64,000 bases of DNA from positions 1 through 64,000 of the forward strand of contig LMSR01000018.1 of NCBI GenBank assembly GCA_001429555.1. The letters run 5' to 3'. The position numbers and the translations under genes are program-made. Shown piece by piece: positions 39,815 through 48,862 of this stretch (position 1 is its first letter; the number at the start of each line of letters is the position of its first letter). The notes beneath the pieces were generated by a model. It worked only from the letters and a program-made list of their open reading frames with translations, did not search any database and was not told where the DNA came from. Source of the stretch: Nocardioides sp. Soil797. Lineage in GTDB: Bacteria > Actinomycetota > Actinomycetes > Propionibacteriales > Nocardioidaceae.

Positions 39815-40795
39815 GTGAGCGGAATGAAGCGGACCACCGAGAAGAACTTGATGGTCTTCAGCGGAAGGGCCCACCCGGACCTCGCCGAGGAGGTCGCCAA
39901 GAAGCTCGGCACCGGTCTCGTGCCGACTTCGGCCTACGAGTTCGCCAACTCCGAGATCTACGTCCGCTACGAGGAGTCCGTCCGCGGCTGCGACGCGTTC
40001 GTGATCCAGAGCCACACCGCTCCGATCAACGAGTGGATCATGGAACACCTGATCATGGTCGATGCGCTGAAGCGGGCCTCGGCCAAGCGGATCACCGTGG
40101 TCATGCCGTTCTACGGCTACAGCCGTCAGGACAAGAAGCACCGCGGTCGCGAGCCGATCTCGGCCCGCCTGATCGCCGACCTCTTCAAGACCGCCGGCGC
40201 CGACCGCCTGATCACCGTTGACCTGCACGCCGACCAGCTCCAGGGCTTCTTCGACGGCCCGGTCGACCACCTCATGGCGCTGCCGATCCTGGCCGACTAC
40301 GTCAAGGAGAAGTACGGCGACCAGCCGCTCGCCGTGGTCTCTCCCGACGCCGGCCGGATCAAGGTCGCCGAGCGTTGGTCAGCGCGCCTCGGAGGCGTTC
40401 CGCTGGCCTTCATCCACAAGACCCGTCGCACCGACCGACCCAACGAGACCGTCGCCAACCGGGTGATCGGTGAGGTCAAGGGGCGCTACTGCGTGCTCAC
40501 CGACGACATCATCGACACCGGCGGCACCATCGTGAAGGCCGCGGAGGCCCTCATGGAGGAGGGCGCCGCAGGGGTCATCATCGCTGCGACGCACCCGATC
40601 CTCTCCGGCCCGGCCGTCGACCGGTTGAAGAACTCCTCGGCCACCGAGGTGATCGTCACCGACACCCTGCCGCTGACCGACGAGCAGAAGTTCGACAAGC
40701 TCACCGTGCTGTCGATCGCGCCGCTCCTGGGCAGCGCGATCCGCGCCGTCTTCGAGGACGGCTCGGTCACCTCCATGTTCGACGGTCACGCCTAG
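39815..40795 (+). CDS. prs: Ribose-phosphate pyrophosphokinase (PRPP synthetase)
   Basis: Prs makes PRPP for nucleotide, His and Trp synthesis. The 326-aa protein carries LMVFSGRAHPDLAEEVAKKLG, the Mg-PRPP loop VLTDDIIDTGGTIVKAA, VDLHADQLQGFFDGPVDHL and MPFYGYSRQDKKHRGREPISA. The GTG at 39815 gives normal length with GAGGAG upstream; an ATG at 39773 is possible. It follows glmU by 79 bp, the usual glmU-prs pairing in many bacteria. Confidence 0.96.
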   Translation: MSGMKRTTEKNLMVFSGRAHPDLAEEVAKKLGTGLVPTSAYEFANSEIYVRYEESVRGCDAFVIQSHTAPINEWIMEHLIMVDALKRASAKRITVVMPFYGYSRQDKKHRGREPISARLIADLFKTAGADRLITVDLHADQLQGFFDGPVDHLMALPILADYVKEKYGDQPLAVVSPDAGRIKVAERWSARLGGVPLAFIHKTRRTDRPNETVANRVIGEVKGRYCVLTDDIIDTGGTIVKAAEALMEEGAAGVIIAATHPILSGPAVDRLKNSSATEVIVTDTLPLTDEQKFDKLTVLSIAPLLGSAIRAVFEDGSVTSMFDGHA

Positions 40796-41245
40796 GCAGA
40801 ACCGCCCGGCACGCACGCTGGCGGCGTTTCTCGCCACCCCACGGAAACGCGCTCCGCTTGCCTTTCCGCGGGGACCCCGGCCAATCGTCAGTCGGCGGCC
40901 GCTCCGCTCAAAGGCCGCCTTCCCTCCTCAGCCTTGCCATCGCACGCACGGACGGCCCTGTGCGCGAAGGGGGCAGCCGTGTCGGAAACCGCTTGGCCAC
41001 GCCGGCGCCCATTTCGGCGGCGTTCGTGGCGCAAGGAAGTTCGCCGGCTCCCGGCACGCCGCCACGCTCAACTTGGCGGCATAGCGGTCGAACGTCCTCG
41101 CGCCCCGAACGCGGCGGCCGTGGCTCCTGGCGGGTTGGCCTGGCTCGACCTCACTCCAACAGGTAGGCGGCGTACGCCGCTGACCCCGAGGCGTACGCCG
41201 GGAGCTCGGCCACCGCGAGTGGCAACAAGCCATGGCCCTCGCGCA
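40796..41245. other. 450-bp gap with several hairpins, no convincing gene
   Basis: Several inverted repeats are visible: CCCCACGGAAA (40840-40850) with TTTCCGCGGGG, GGCGGCC with GGCCGCC around 40903-40920, and multiple CGCTCCGCT motifs in the loops. Short frames occur on both strands but look like translated repeat DNA. This could hold a structured RNA or decayed repeats after prs. Confidence 0.5.
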
Positions 41246-43759
41246 TCAATGCCTGATGCCTCGGGCGGCGAGGGTGACGTCGAGCTCGTCGAGCTGGTCG
41301 TTCCACTCCCGCTCGAGCACGGTCGGCAGGTCGCCGGGCCGTACGCCGACTCGTCCGCCGTGGGCTTGTACGCCGCCTTGCCCGCCGTGCGCCGGCCCGC
41401 CATCCGCTTGGCCGCCGGGCTCGAGTGCCTCGGCGAGGTCGGCGCGAGCGGCCCGCAGCACCGGTAGAGGCCACGGGACGTGCGGGAAGGCCTGCCCGAT
41501 CAGCTTGGAGAACGCCTGGCCGTGCTGCCGGGCGAACTCCGGCGCCTGCGCCACGAAGCGCGGCAGGTAGTCGGCCACCAGCTCATGCTGCCCGACACTC
41601 CAGAAGCCTGCCTGGATCGCCCGGAACTCACGGTTCGACGGCTCGCCCCAGGCCAGCGCCCAGGCCTCCGCCTTTGCCTGCGGCGTCGGCACTGCGGCAC
41701 GGGCGGTCAACCCGGCCAGTTTGCTCGCCGAGGACTGGTCACGCTCGGCCTCGCTGTCGATGACCGTCGGGTCGGCGCCGAGCTCCACCAGTCGGCGTAC
41801 GATCTCCCAGCGCTGGTCCTGGTCGAGTGCAGCACCGAGGTCGGTCTGTTCCTCGGCGAGCCAGGACTCGAGCAGCTCCCGGTCGGTCGTGGTGGTGACG
41901 AGGACCCGCGTGGCCGGGACCGGGTGGTGGTGCCGGGCCAGCGAGCACGTCGCGGCGAGCACCTCGTAGGCGTGCGGGACCTCGGTGGGGTCGAGCAGTC
42001 GCTGGACGACGAATGTGGTCACCGCATTGATGGCGCCCTCGAAGACCATCGGGTGCGGCTCGATCGGGAGGTGGCGGGCCACGAGCCGAAGGAGCTCGTC
42101 GGGGTGCATCAGGCCGGCGCGGGTCAGGTCGACGACGGTGCGCCACAGGACGGCTCGTGCGAGCGGGTCGTCGACCCCGCTGAGATGAGCGGACGCGAAC
42201 TCGAGCGATTGGTCGTCGAGGTGTACGCGGGCGAAGGTCTCGTCGCCGGCGTTGACCACGACCGGCCGGTTCCGGAAGGCGGGCAGGGCGACGGGCTCGT
42301 CGCTGAGATCGACGAGCTCGGAACCCTCGAGCGAGCCGCTGGCGTCGTACGACGTGACGGTGAAGCGGTGCGGTCGGGTGCCGTCACGGTGGAGGATCGG
42401 GACGCCGTCGACCCGCTCGACCCGGATCGTGTCGAAGCCGGTGGTGCGCAGCCAGGCCGCGGCCCAACCGCGAACGTCGCGGTCACTGGCCGAGTCGAGG
42501 GCGACGAGGAAGTCACCGAGATCGGCGTTGCCGAAGCGGTGCGTGTGCAGGTAGGCGTTCACGCCGGTGAGGAACTCCGTCTCGCCCAGCCAGGTCACCA
42601 GCTGGCGCAGGACGGCGTTGCCCTTGGCGTAGGTGATCATGTCGAAGTTGCCGAAGGCGGTGTCGACGTCGACCACCGCTTCGGTCTCCTCGGCCACCGG
42701 GTGGGTGGAACGACGTTCGTCGGCACGGAACCCGGTCGGCTTGCGGGTCTGGGCGCAGGCAATCCAGCTGTCGGTGAAGCCCGCCGCCTCCGCGGCCACC
42801 TGATAGCCCATGTAGTCGGCGAAGGACTCGTTGAGCCAGCTGTCCTCCCACCACCTCATGGTGACCAGGTCGCCGAACCACATGTGGGCCATCTCGTGGG
42901 CGATCGTCATCGCCCTCATCTGGTGGTCCATGGCGCTGGGCTCCCCGCGGAACAGCAACTCGTCGCGGTAGGTCACGCACCCAGGGGTCTCGAGCGCGCC
43001 CCAGTTCTGGCCCGGCACCATCACCTGGTCGTAGGAGTCGAACGGGTAGGGCTCGTGGAAGACACGGGTGTAGTGGTCGAAGCAGTCGGTGGTGACGGCG
43101 CGGAGCTCGCCGGCCTGTCGTTCGAGGTCCTGGGCCAGGGACTGGCGGGCATGCCAGCCGAAGGGCAGGCCGCGGTGCTCGAAGGCGACCGAGTGCCAGT
43201 TGCCGGCGCACACCACGAAGAGGTACGTCGAGATGGGTGGCGTGGTGGCGAAGGTCCAGGTGCCGGCGTCGGCGAAGGTGACCACGCCGTTGCCGAGCAC
43301 GGTCCAGTGCGACTCGCCCTTCACCTCGAGGGTGATGGTGGCCTTGAGGTCCGGTTGGTCGAAGCAGGCGAAGACCTTGGCCGCGATGTCCATCCCGCAG
43401 TACGCCGAGACGTAGCGCTCGCCGTCGGCGGGGTCGGTGAACGTGTGCATGCCGTCGCCGTCGGTGACGTAGGGCAGACGGGCCTCGACGACGAGCTCGT
43501 TGTGCTCCTCCAACCCGGTGAGAGCGAGCCGGCCGTCGTCGTACGCGTCGGGGGAGAGCGCGGTGCCGTTCAGGGTGGCGCTCACCTCCAGGGCGTCGGC
43601 CAGCTCCACGAACGTGGCCTCCGTCGAGCTCTCGAACCGGATCGTGGTGCTCGAGCTGAAGTCTGCCGTGGACGTGAGGTCCAGACGGACGTCGTACGAC
43701 GCCACGCGGATCGCAGCGGCGCGGGCGCGTGACTCGGTCAGGGTGAGGGAGGGAGACAT
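41246..43759 (-). CDS. pepN: Aminopeptidase N (M1 family)
   Basis: The 837-aa metallopeptidase removes N-terminal residues from peptides. The zinc site is H288-E289-M-A-H292 with E311 (HEMAHMWFGDLVTMRWWEDSWLNESFA). The exopeptidase motif reads GALET instead of GAMEN (residues 254-258), a substitution at the last position. Near the C-terminus a Gly/His-rich stretch (about 41333-41425, GGQADGGPAHGGQGG...) interrupts the sequence and looks inserted. A cytoplasmic enzyme; the size is usual for actinobacterial PepN. Confidence 0.95.
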   Translation of the reverse strand: MSPSLTLTESRARAAAIRVASYDVRLDLTSTADFSSSTTIRFESSTEATFVELADALEVSATLNGTALSPDAYDDGRLALTGLEEHNELVVEARLPYVTDGDGMHTFTDPADGERYVSAYCGMDIAAKVFACFDQPDLKATITLEVKGESHWTVLGNGVVTFADAGTWTFATTPPISTYLFVVCAGNWHSVAFEHRGLPFGWHARQSLAQDLERQAGELRAVTTDCFDHYTRVFHEPYPFDSYDQVMVPGQNWGALETPGCVTYRDELLFRGEPSAMDHQMRAMTIAHEMAHMWFGDLVTMRWWEDSWLNESFADYMGYQVAAEAAGFTDSWIACAQTRKPTGFRADERRSTHPVAEETEAVVDVDTAFGNFDMITYAKGNAVLRQLVTWLGETEFLTGVNAYLHTHRFGNADLGDFLVALDSASDRDVRGWAAAWLRTTGFDTIRVERVDGVPILHRDGTRPHRFTVTSYDASGSLEGSELVDLSDEPVALPAFRNRPVVVNAGDETFARVHLDDQSLEFASAHLSGVDDPLARAVLWRTVVDLTRAGLMHPDELLRLVARHLPIEPHPMVFEGAINAVTTFVVQRLLDPTEVPHAYEVLAATCSLARHHHPVPATRVLVTTTTDRELLESWLAEEQTDLGAALDQDQRWEIVRRLVELGADPTVIDSEAERDQSSASKLAGLTARAAVPTPQAKAEAWALAWGEPSNREFRAIQAGFWSVGQHELVADYLPRFVAQAPEFARQHGQAFSKLIGQAFPHVPWPLPVLRAARADLAEALEPGGQADGGPAHGGQGGVQAHGGRVGVRPGDLPTVLEREWNDQLDELDVTLAARGIRH

Positions 43760-43805
43760 GCTGTGAACCTACCGGCGCACCGATTGGGTGTGACGCGGCG
43801 TTGAA

Positions 43806-43970
43806 GTTAGACTTCTCGGGTTGCCCAGGCGAGGGAGCGCTGCATCGCAGTGACTCCGTGATCGACGAGGCCGGCTGAGATGCACGACAGCGCCGCGCTT
43901 CCGATCCGGAGGTCGCGGCGTTCTTCGTTCCGGCGCCCCCGCCGCAGCACCGAGACCCCACGAAGAACGC
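43806..43970 (+). promoter_or_regulatory. rplY promoter and structured leader
   Basis: TTGAAGTTAGACT (43801-43813) supplies a TAGACT -10 box. The leader holds GCGTTCTTCGT (43918-43928) and its perfect complement ACGAAGAACGC (43960-43970), an 11-bp stem right before the TCAGGAG site. It could hide the ribosome-binding site and act as an autoregulatory leader of ribosomal protein L25. Confidence 0.5.
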
Positions 43971-43983
43971 ATCAGGAGAAGAC

Positions 43984-44643
43984 ATGGCCACCGAGAAGAT
44001 CACCGCCGAGACCCGCACCGAGTTCGGCAAGGGTGCGGCCCGCCGCATCCGTCGCGACAACCAGATCCCCGCCGTCATCTACGGTCACGGCAACGACCCG
44101 ATCCACGTCAAGCTGCCGACCCACGCGACCACGATGGCGCTGCGCCACGGTGGCGCCAACGCGCTGCTCGACCTCGACATCGAGGGCTCCTCGCAGCTCG
44201 CCCTGACCAAGCAGGTCCAGGTCGACCCGATCCGCCGCCTGATCGAGCACATCGACTTCGTCGCGGTCAAGAAGGGCGAGAAGGTCACCGTCGACGTCGT
44301 CGTCCACCTGGTCGGCGAGGCCGCCAAGGAGACGCTGGTCGTCACCGAGAACTCGACCATCCAGGTCGAGGCCGAGGCCACCCACATCCCCGAGTACTTC
44401 GAGATCTCCATCGACGGCCTCGAGTCCGGCACCCAGATCCTGGCCAGCCAGGTCAACCTCCCGGAGGGCACCACGCTGCTCTCCGACGACGAGCTGCTCA
44501 TCGTCAACATCACCGACGCTCCCACCACCGAGGAGATCGAGGCCGAGCTCGAAGAGGCCGAGGCCGAGGCCGGCATCGAGAAGGACGAGGCCGAGGTGCC
44601 CGAGGTCGGCGAGGAGACCGCCGAGGACAAGACCGAGGAGTGA
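43984..44643 (+). CDS. rplY: 50S ribosomal protein L25 / general stress protein Ctc
   Basis: The 219-aa protein is the long Ctc form of L25, which binds 5S rRNA. The N-terminus ITAETRTEFGKGAARRIRRDNQIPAVIYGHG is the L25 core, followed by the TL5/Ctc C-terminal domain (VDVVVHLVGEAAKETLVVTEN...EYFEISIDGLESGTQILASQVNLP) and an acidic tail rich in Glu. TCAGGAG precedes the ATG. The pth gene follows at once, a common ctc-pth pair. Confidence 0.96.
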   Translation: MATEKITAETRTEFGKGAARRIRRDNQIPAVIYGHGNDPIHVKLPTHATTMALRHGGANALLDLDIEGSSQLALTKQVQVDPIRRLIEHIDFVAVKKGEKVTVDVVVHLVGEAAKETLVVTENSTIQVEAEATHIPEYFEISIDGLESGTQILASQVNLPEGTTLLSDDELLIVNITDAPTTEEIEAELEEAEAEAGIEKDEAEVPEVGEETAEDKTEE

Positions 44644-44699
44644 TCCGGATGGGCGAGGCACTGCGCCGAGCCCTCTCACGCTTCATCGGGAAGGACCGG

Positions 44700-44705
44700 G
44701 ATACT
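44700..44705 (+). promoter_or_regulatory. -10-like box GATACT of pth
   Basis: GATACT is followed by 6 nt and the ATG at 44712, suggesting an extra leaderless promoter inside the rplY-pth operon. Confidence 0.45.
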
Positions 44706-44711
44706 TCTGCC

Positions 44712-45308
44712 ATGACCGAACCACAGGACTTGTGGCTCGTGGTCGGGCTGGGGAATCCCGGTCCCTCCTATTCCGGGCACCGACACAACATCGGCTACAT
44801 GGTCGCCGACGAGCTCGCCTCTCGGATGGGCTCCTCGTGGCGCGCCCACAAGAGCGGCCGAGCCGAGGTGGTCGAAGGACGGCTGGCCCCACCCGGTACG
44901 CCGGGGCCGCGCGTCGTGCTCGTGCGTGGGCGGGGCTACATGAACGAGTCCGGGGGACCGGTCTCAGCGGTGGCGAAGTTCTACAAGGTCGCGCCGGAAC
45001 GCATCATCGCGATCCACGACGAGCTCGACATCGGCTTCGGCACGTTGCGGATCAAGCTCGGCGGTGGCGACAACGGTCACAACGGGCTGCGCTCGATGCG
45101 CTCGTCCCTGGGCACCGGAGACTTCTTCCGGGTCCGGGCCGGCATCGGTCGTCCGCCCGGGCGGCAGTCGGTCGCCGACTTCGTGCTCTCCGACTACTCG
45201 CGCACCGAGAAGAAGGAGCTGCCCTTCCAGATCGGTGATGCGGCCGACGCGATCGAGATGCTGGTCTCCGAGGGGCTGGCCAAGACCCAGTCACGCTTCA
45301 ACAGCTGA
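44712..45308 (+). CDS. pth: Peptidyl-tRNA hydrolase
   Basis: Pth recycles peptidyl-tRNA released from stalled ribosomes. The 198-aa enzyme has GLGNPGPSYSGHRHNIGYM with N15 and the catalytic H25, and GRGYMNESGGPVSAVAKFY plus HDELDIGFGTLRIKLGGGDNGHNGLRS, all typical. The start at 44712 matches the family's start; an in-frame ATG at 44649 would add an unusual basic N-terminus. Directly after rplY. Confidence 0.95.
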   Translation: MTEPQDLWLVVGLGNPGPSYSGHRHNIGYMVADELASRMGSSWRAHKSGRAEVVEGRLAPPGTPGPRVVLVRGRGYMNESGGPVSAVAKFYKVAPERIIAIHDELDIGFGTLRIKLGGGDNGHNGLRSMRSSLGTGDFFRVRAGIGRPPGRQSVADFVLSDYSRTEKKELPFQIGDAADAIEMLVSEGLAKTQSRFNS

Positions 45309-45343
45309 GCCGCCGCGCCTGCGGGTGTTGGCGGCGTACGGCG

Positions 45344-46429
45344 TCATCGCACGATGCGGGGAATCTCGGCTCCCGGGTTGGTCCTCGCCCAGCGATCGAC
45401 CCGGTCGAGGCGTACGGCGCGCCACAGGGCACGCCCTGCTTCGCTGTCGAGACGTACGACGCTCTGCGGACCCTCGCGGCCGAACCCGCTGACCGGGGCG
45501 GTGAAGTAGTGGATGTCGGGCGAGCGTAGATCTCGCAGCGAGAAGGCGAGCCTGCCCATGTCGATGGTGGACCACGTCGAGTCGATCGATGCGTGACTTG
45601 CCATGGACTTCAGGAGGGCGTGGAGCCTGAGCGGGTTTGCGTGGATGTCGCTCAGACTGGCCCCGAGGACACTGCGCAGGAAGACCTGTTGCCTGCGCAC
45701 ACGATCCAGGTCTCCGTCTGGAAGTCCGTAACGTTGGCGGACATAGGCCAGGGCCTGCTCGCCGTTGAGCAGGTGCGGGCCAGCCGTCCACGTGATGTCG
45801 CGGGCGGAGTCGTGCACGGTCTCGGGGACCTCGACGGTCACTCCGCCGACTTCATCGGTCAGCTGTCGGAAGCCCTCCCAGTCGACGACTGCCAGGTGGT
45901 CGATGCGGATCCCCGTCAGGGTCTCCACGGTCTCCACGGCCAAGGATGGTCCGGCGAACGAGAATGCGGCGTTGATCTTGGCCCGCCCGTGTCCGGGCAC
46001 CTCCACCCACGAGTCACGCGGAATCGAGATGATCGATGCGCCGTCACGGTCTCCGTCGACGTGCAGGATCATCAAGGTGTCGGTCCGCTGGGCGCCCGGT
46101 ACCCACTCAGGGGACTTGGCGTCGTCGCCGGTGGTGGCCTCGTCCGAACGGCGGTCCACACCCATCAGCAGGATGTTCATCGCCTTGGCGGCATCGCCAC
46201 TCGTCGGTTTCGCGGGACGGTTCTCCAGCCCGGCGAACACCCCGTCGATGCGTTGCACCGGCATGGCGAGATCTCTGCCCATGCCGAGCACCTTGGCCGC
46301 CAGGCCAGCCGAGACCACCACCACGAGCACCAGGCAGAAGAGCATGCCGAGCATGGCCTTGCGGTTGTTGTGTCCACGGGAGACCGATGTCTGGGTCGCG
46401 TCGGCGTGGTCCAGGATGTCGAGTGACAT
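45344..46429 (-). CDS. LytR-CpsA-Psr family glycan ligase
   Basis: The 361-aa protein has one N-terminal membrane helix (residues 27-48) and an LCP domain: NILLMGVDRRSDEA, TDTLMILHVDGDRDGASIISIPRDSWVEVPGHGRAKINAAFSFAG with conserved Arg/Asp residues, and VDWEGFRQLTDEVGGVTVEV. LCP enzymes transfer lipid-linked glycans to peptidoglycan. As last gene of the polysaccharide operon (12 bp after the WecG-like gene), it would attach this locus's polymer to the wall. Confidence 0.92.
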   Translation of the reverse strand: MSLDILDHADATQTSVSRGHNNRKAMLGMLFCLVLVVVVSAGLAAKVLGMGRDLAMPVQRIDGVFAGLENRPAKPTSGDAAKAMNILLMGVDRRSDEATTGDDAKSPEWVPGAQRTDTLMILHVDGDRDGASIISIPRDSWVEVPGHGRAKINAAFSFAGPSLAVETVETLTGIRIDHLAVVDWEGFRQLTDEVGGVTVEVPETVHDSARDITWTAGPHLLNGEQALAYVRQRYGLPDGDLDRVRRQQVFLRSVLGASLSDIHANPLRLHALLKSMASHASIDSTWSTIDMGRLAFSLRDLRSPDIHYFTAPVSGFGREGPQSVVRLDSEAGRALWRAVRLDRVDRWARTNPGAEIPRIVR

Positions 46430-46441
46430 GGTCGCAGTCGG

Positions 46442-47200
46442 CTAGTGAATTCGGGCGGGGCGTACTGCGCCGGCCATGGCGAGGGTCGACGCCATGCCTT
46501 GGAGATAGCGCGGGCCCAGCCGTCCCGGCTGCTGGGCAACGCGGGCGATCCACTCGAGCCCAGGTTTGCGCAGAATCCTCGGTGCTCGTCGCTCGTCCCC
46601 GACCAGGTGGCCGAACCAACCACCGCAGGTGAGCACGATCCCTGCAGGAAGCTGTTGGCGCATGCGATGCGCCCAGACCATCTCAAACGGTGCGCCGAGT
46701 CCCACGATGGTGATGTTTGGCTTGGCCTCGCGAACCCGCTCCAACGGCACCGACCAATCGGAGTGGTAGCCGTGCTCGACGTCGACCACGTCAGCCACAC
46801 GGGCATCCTCGAGCACCCTGCTGGCTCGTTCTGCGAGGCCACGTTCGCCTCCTAGAAGGGCCACACGAGGCCGGGCGCCGTTGCGCTCCTTCATGACGCG
46901 CAGGATGTCCCACCCGATGTCTGTGGTTGGGGCCCGCTCGATCCTGGTCGCGCCTGCCCGTTTGCCGAGCCAGACGATGGAACCACCGTCTGCGTAGACC
47001 AAGTCAGCGGCCCGCATCGCGGCGACGAACTGCCTGTCGTCGCGATGGTTGAGCCCCCCTACGTGGAGGGCGTAGACGAGCTTCGCGCGGTCGGGGCGGT
47101 CTCCGCCGAGGCGGACGATGTCAGAGACGACATCGGCAGCGGCCGCGTCAGCGACTCGGAACGGACCTATGTCGACGGATGCCAGGACCTCACAGTTCAT
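46442..47200 (-). CDS. WecG/TagA/CpsF-family glycosyltransferase
   Basis: The 252-aa protein is a GT26-family transferase that adds the second sugar to a lipid-linked glycan on the cytoplasmic membrane face. The signatures are LVYADGGSIVWLGKRAG, ERAPTTDIGWDIL, RVALLGGERGLAERAS and ITIVGLGAPFEMVWAHRMRQQLPAGIVLTCGG. The ATG at 47200 is preferred; a GTG seven codons upstream is possible. It lies between the flippase and LCP genes. Confidence 0.9.
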   Translation of the reverse strand: MNCEVLASVDIGPFRVADAAAADVVSDIVRLGGDRPDRAKLVYALHVGGLNHRDDRQFVAAMRAADLVYADGGSIVWLGKRAGATRIERAPTTDIGWDILRVMKERNGARPRVALLGGERGLAERASRVLEDARVADVVDVEHGYHSDWSVPLERVREAKPNITIVGLGAPFEMVWAHRMRQQLPAGIVLTCGGWFGHLVGDERRAPRILRKPGLEWIARVAQQPGRLGPRYLQGMASTLAMAGAVRPARIH

Positions 47201-47308
47201 GGTGAGCACTGAACGCCCCACGAGGTGAATGGTGGCCCGGACGAGGAGAAACTCCCCAAGATTCGGTAGCAGCCGTCAACAAGCAGTCGGAAGGGACGGC
47301 GCAGTGGG

Positions 47309-48862
47309 TCACACGGCGGTTGGTCGGCTCCGGCGCTTGCGTAGTCCCGCGATTAGATCGGCCAGGTCCAGTCGCCGGCGCAGCTTCCAGACGAGGGCCA
47401 TGTGCAGCACCGACGCACCAGCGACGGCCACGACGATGCTTCCGACGTTTTCTCCCAAGAGCGTCATCGTTCCCCCACCGATGATGGCGAAAGTCAAGGT
47501 GGAAAGGGTTGCGACGAGCAACGAACTCCCGCCGAAGGGGTGCATCCCAACGGCGAGCCAGACCTGGATCAGCGCTGCGACGTTTCGGACCAGGATGGCG
47601 GCACCCCAGCCGATCGCAGCGCCCAGGGCTCCGTGGCCGGGGATCATCACCAGATCGACTGCTACCAACGTGGCCAGGGCGAGCAACGCGTTGAGCAGGT
47701 TCCATGAGGTTCGGCCGGACATCGCCAAGACCATGTCCACTTGGCCCAGAGCAGTGCTGATAAGCATTGCCAGGGCCAGGACAACGATCACTGATTCCCC
47801 GGTTGAGTAGCCACTGCCGAACGCCTGCAGCAACACGGGGCTTCCCACCAGGAGCGTCAGGTACATCGGCCAAGTGATGAGCATCAACCAGACCGTGGAG
47901 GTGCGGTAGATGTGGCGGGCTGCTTCGACGTCCTCTCGTCCGAGGGCGGCGGCAACGCCCGGTTGGGCGGCCAGATTGATGGCGTTCACGACCATCTGAC
48001 CCAGCACGATGAAGCGGGTGGCCGCGGCGTACACAGCCGCCTCGACGGGCCCAGCCAAGGCTGCCACGAGCACGATGTCGAAGCGTTGCATAGCACTCTG
48101 GGCCACGTTGGTGGCACCGCGTGGGGCCGTGTATTTCCAAAAGATCCGTCGATCAGGAAAAGCGCGCCAAGTAGGCGCCCTCGGAAAGTTTCGGACTCTC
48201 CTCCAGATCAGACGGGCTGCGATGGCTGCTGCCAGCATGTAGGGAAGAGCCCAGGCTGAGGCCATGGCTCCGGAGAAGAGGTGCTGCGGCCCGACGATGA
48301 GCACGCCGATGATCAAGAGAAGTTGCAACGAGGGCCGCGTCACCAGCTCGACGAGAGAGTAATCGCGCATCGTGCCCAAACCTCGGCTGGCGGCGAGGCT
48401 GACGAACTCAATCGCCATGAAAGGAAGCATCACAGCGAGCGGGACCAAGTAGTCGCTGGCCTTGTCGGCGGTTGCCGGGTCGGAGAAGATCGCCGAGCTG
48501 ATCTGGTCGCGAAGGACGCACGCCGCGAGTGCCATGGCGATCGCCAGCGCTGTCACGACTACAAGGGCCTCTCGCAGGTAGCCCCGAACCAGATCCTCTC
48601 GGCCTGTACCGACATGGTGGGGTAGGAAGTACACGAGGCCGGTCTGGGTCCCAAGCTGGCCTACTGAGTTGGCCAGAAAGAAGATCGACGTGGTGGTGAA
48701 CAGAATCCCTGCCTCGATCCCGGAGAGCCCCCTGGTGATCAAGATGGCAACGGCGAACTGCACAATGGCGGAGACGACTGTGCCGGCGAGGTTTACCGCA
48801 ACGCCACGTCCCAACCGGGAGGAGGCTGCGGGACTCGTGGTTGGGCCCACTCCGAGGGTCAT
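47309..48862 (-). CDS. Wzx-type polysaccharide flippase
   Basis: The 517-aa membrane protein has about 12-14 hydrophobic helices and the MATE/Wzx fold (GVAVNLAGTVVSAIVQFAVAILITRGLSGIEAG; AMQRFDIVLVAALAGPVEAAVYAAATRF). It would flip lipid-linked repeat units across the membrane. The ATG overlaps the stop of the kinase-like gene (ATGA). With the Wzy-Wzz fusion upstream it forms a Wzx/Wzy-type export system. Confidence 0.9.
   Translation of the reverse strand: MTLGVGPTTSPAASSRLGRGVAVNLAGTVVSAIVQFAVAILITRGLSGIEAGILFTTTSIFFLANSVGQLGTQTGLVYFLPHHVGTGREDLVRGYLREALVVVTALAIAMALAACVLRDQISSAIFSDPATADKASDYLVPLAVMLPFMAIEFVSLAASRGLGTMRDYSLVELVTRPSLQLLLIIGVLIVGPQHLFSGAMASAWALPYMLAAAIAARLIWRRVRNFPRAPTWRAFPDRRIFWKYTAPRGATNVAQSAMQRFDIVLVAALAGPVEAAVYAAATRFIVLGQMVVNAINLAAQPGVAAALGREDVEAARHIYRTSTVWLMLITWPMYLTLLVGSPVLLQAFGSGYSTGESVIVVLALAMLISTALGQVDMVLAMSGRTSWNLLNALLALATLVAVDLVMIPGHGALGAAIGWGAAILVRNVAALIQVWLAVGMHPFGGSSLLVATLSTLTFAIIGGGTMTLLGENVGSIVVAVAGASVLHMALVWKLRRRLDLADLIAGLRKRRSRPTAV

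Noticed and set aside
40858..41233. Short frames on both strands in the prs-pepN gap
   Set aside because: They lack ribosome-binding sites and family features, and their composition follows the inverted repeats there.
41480..43732. 750-aa open frame on the + strand
   Set aside because: It is antisense to pepN, and the pepN zinc motif is unambiguous.
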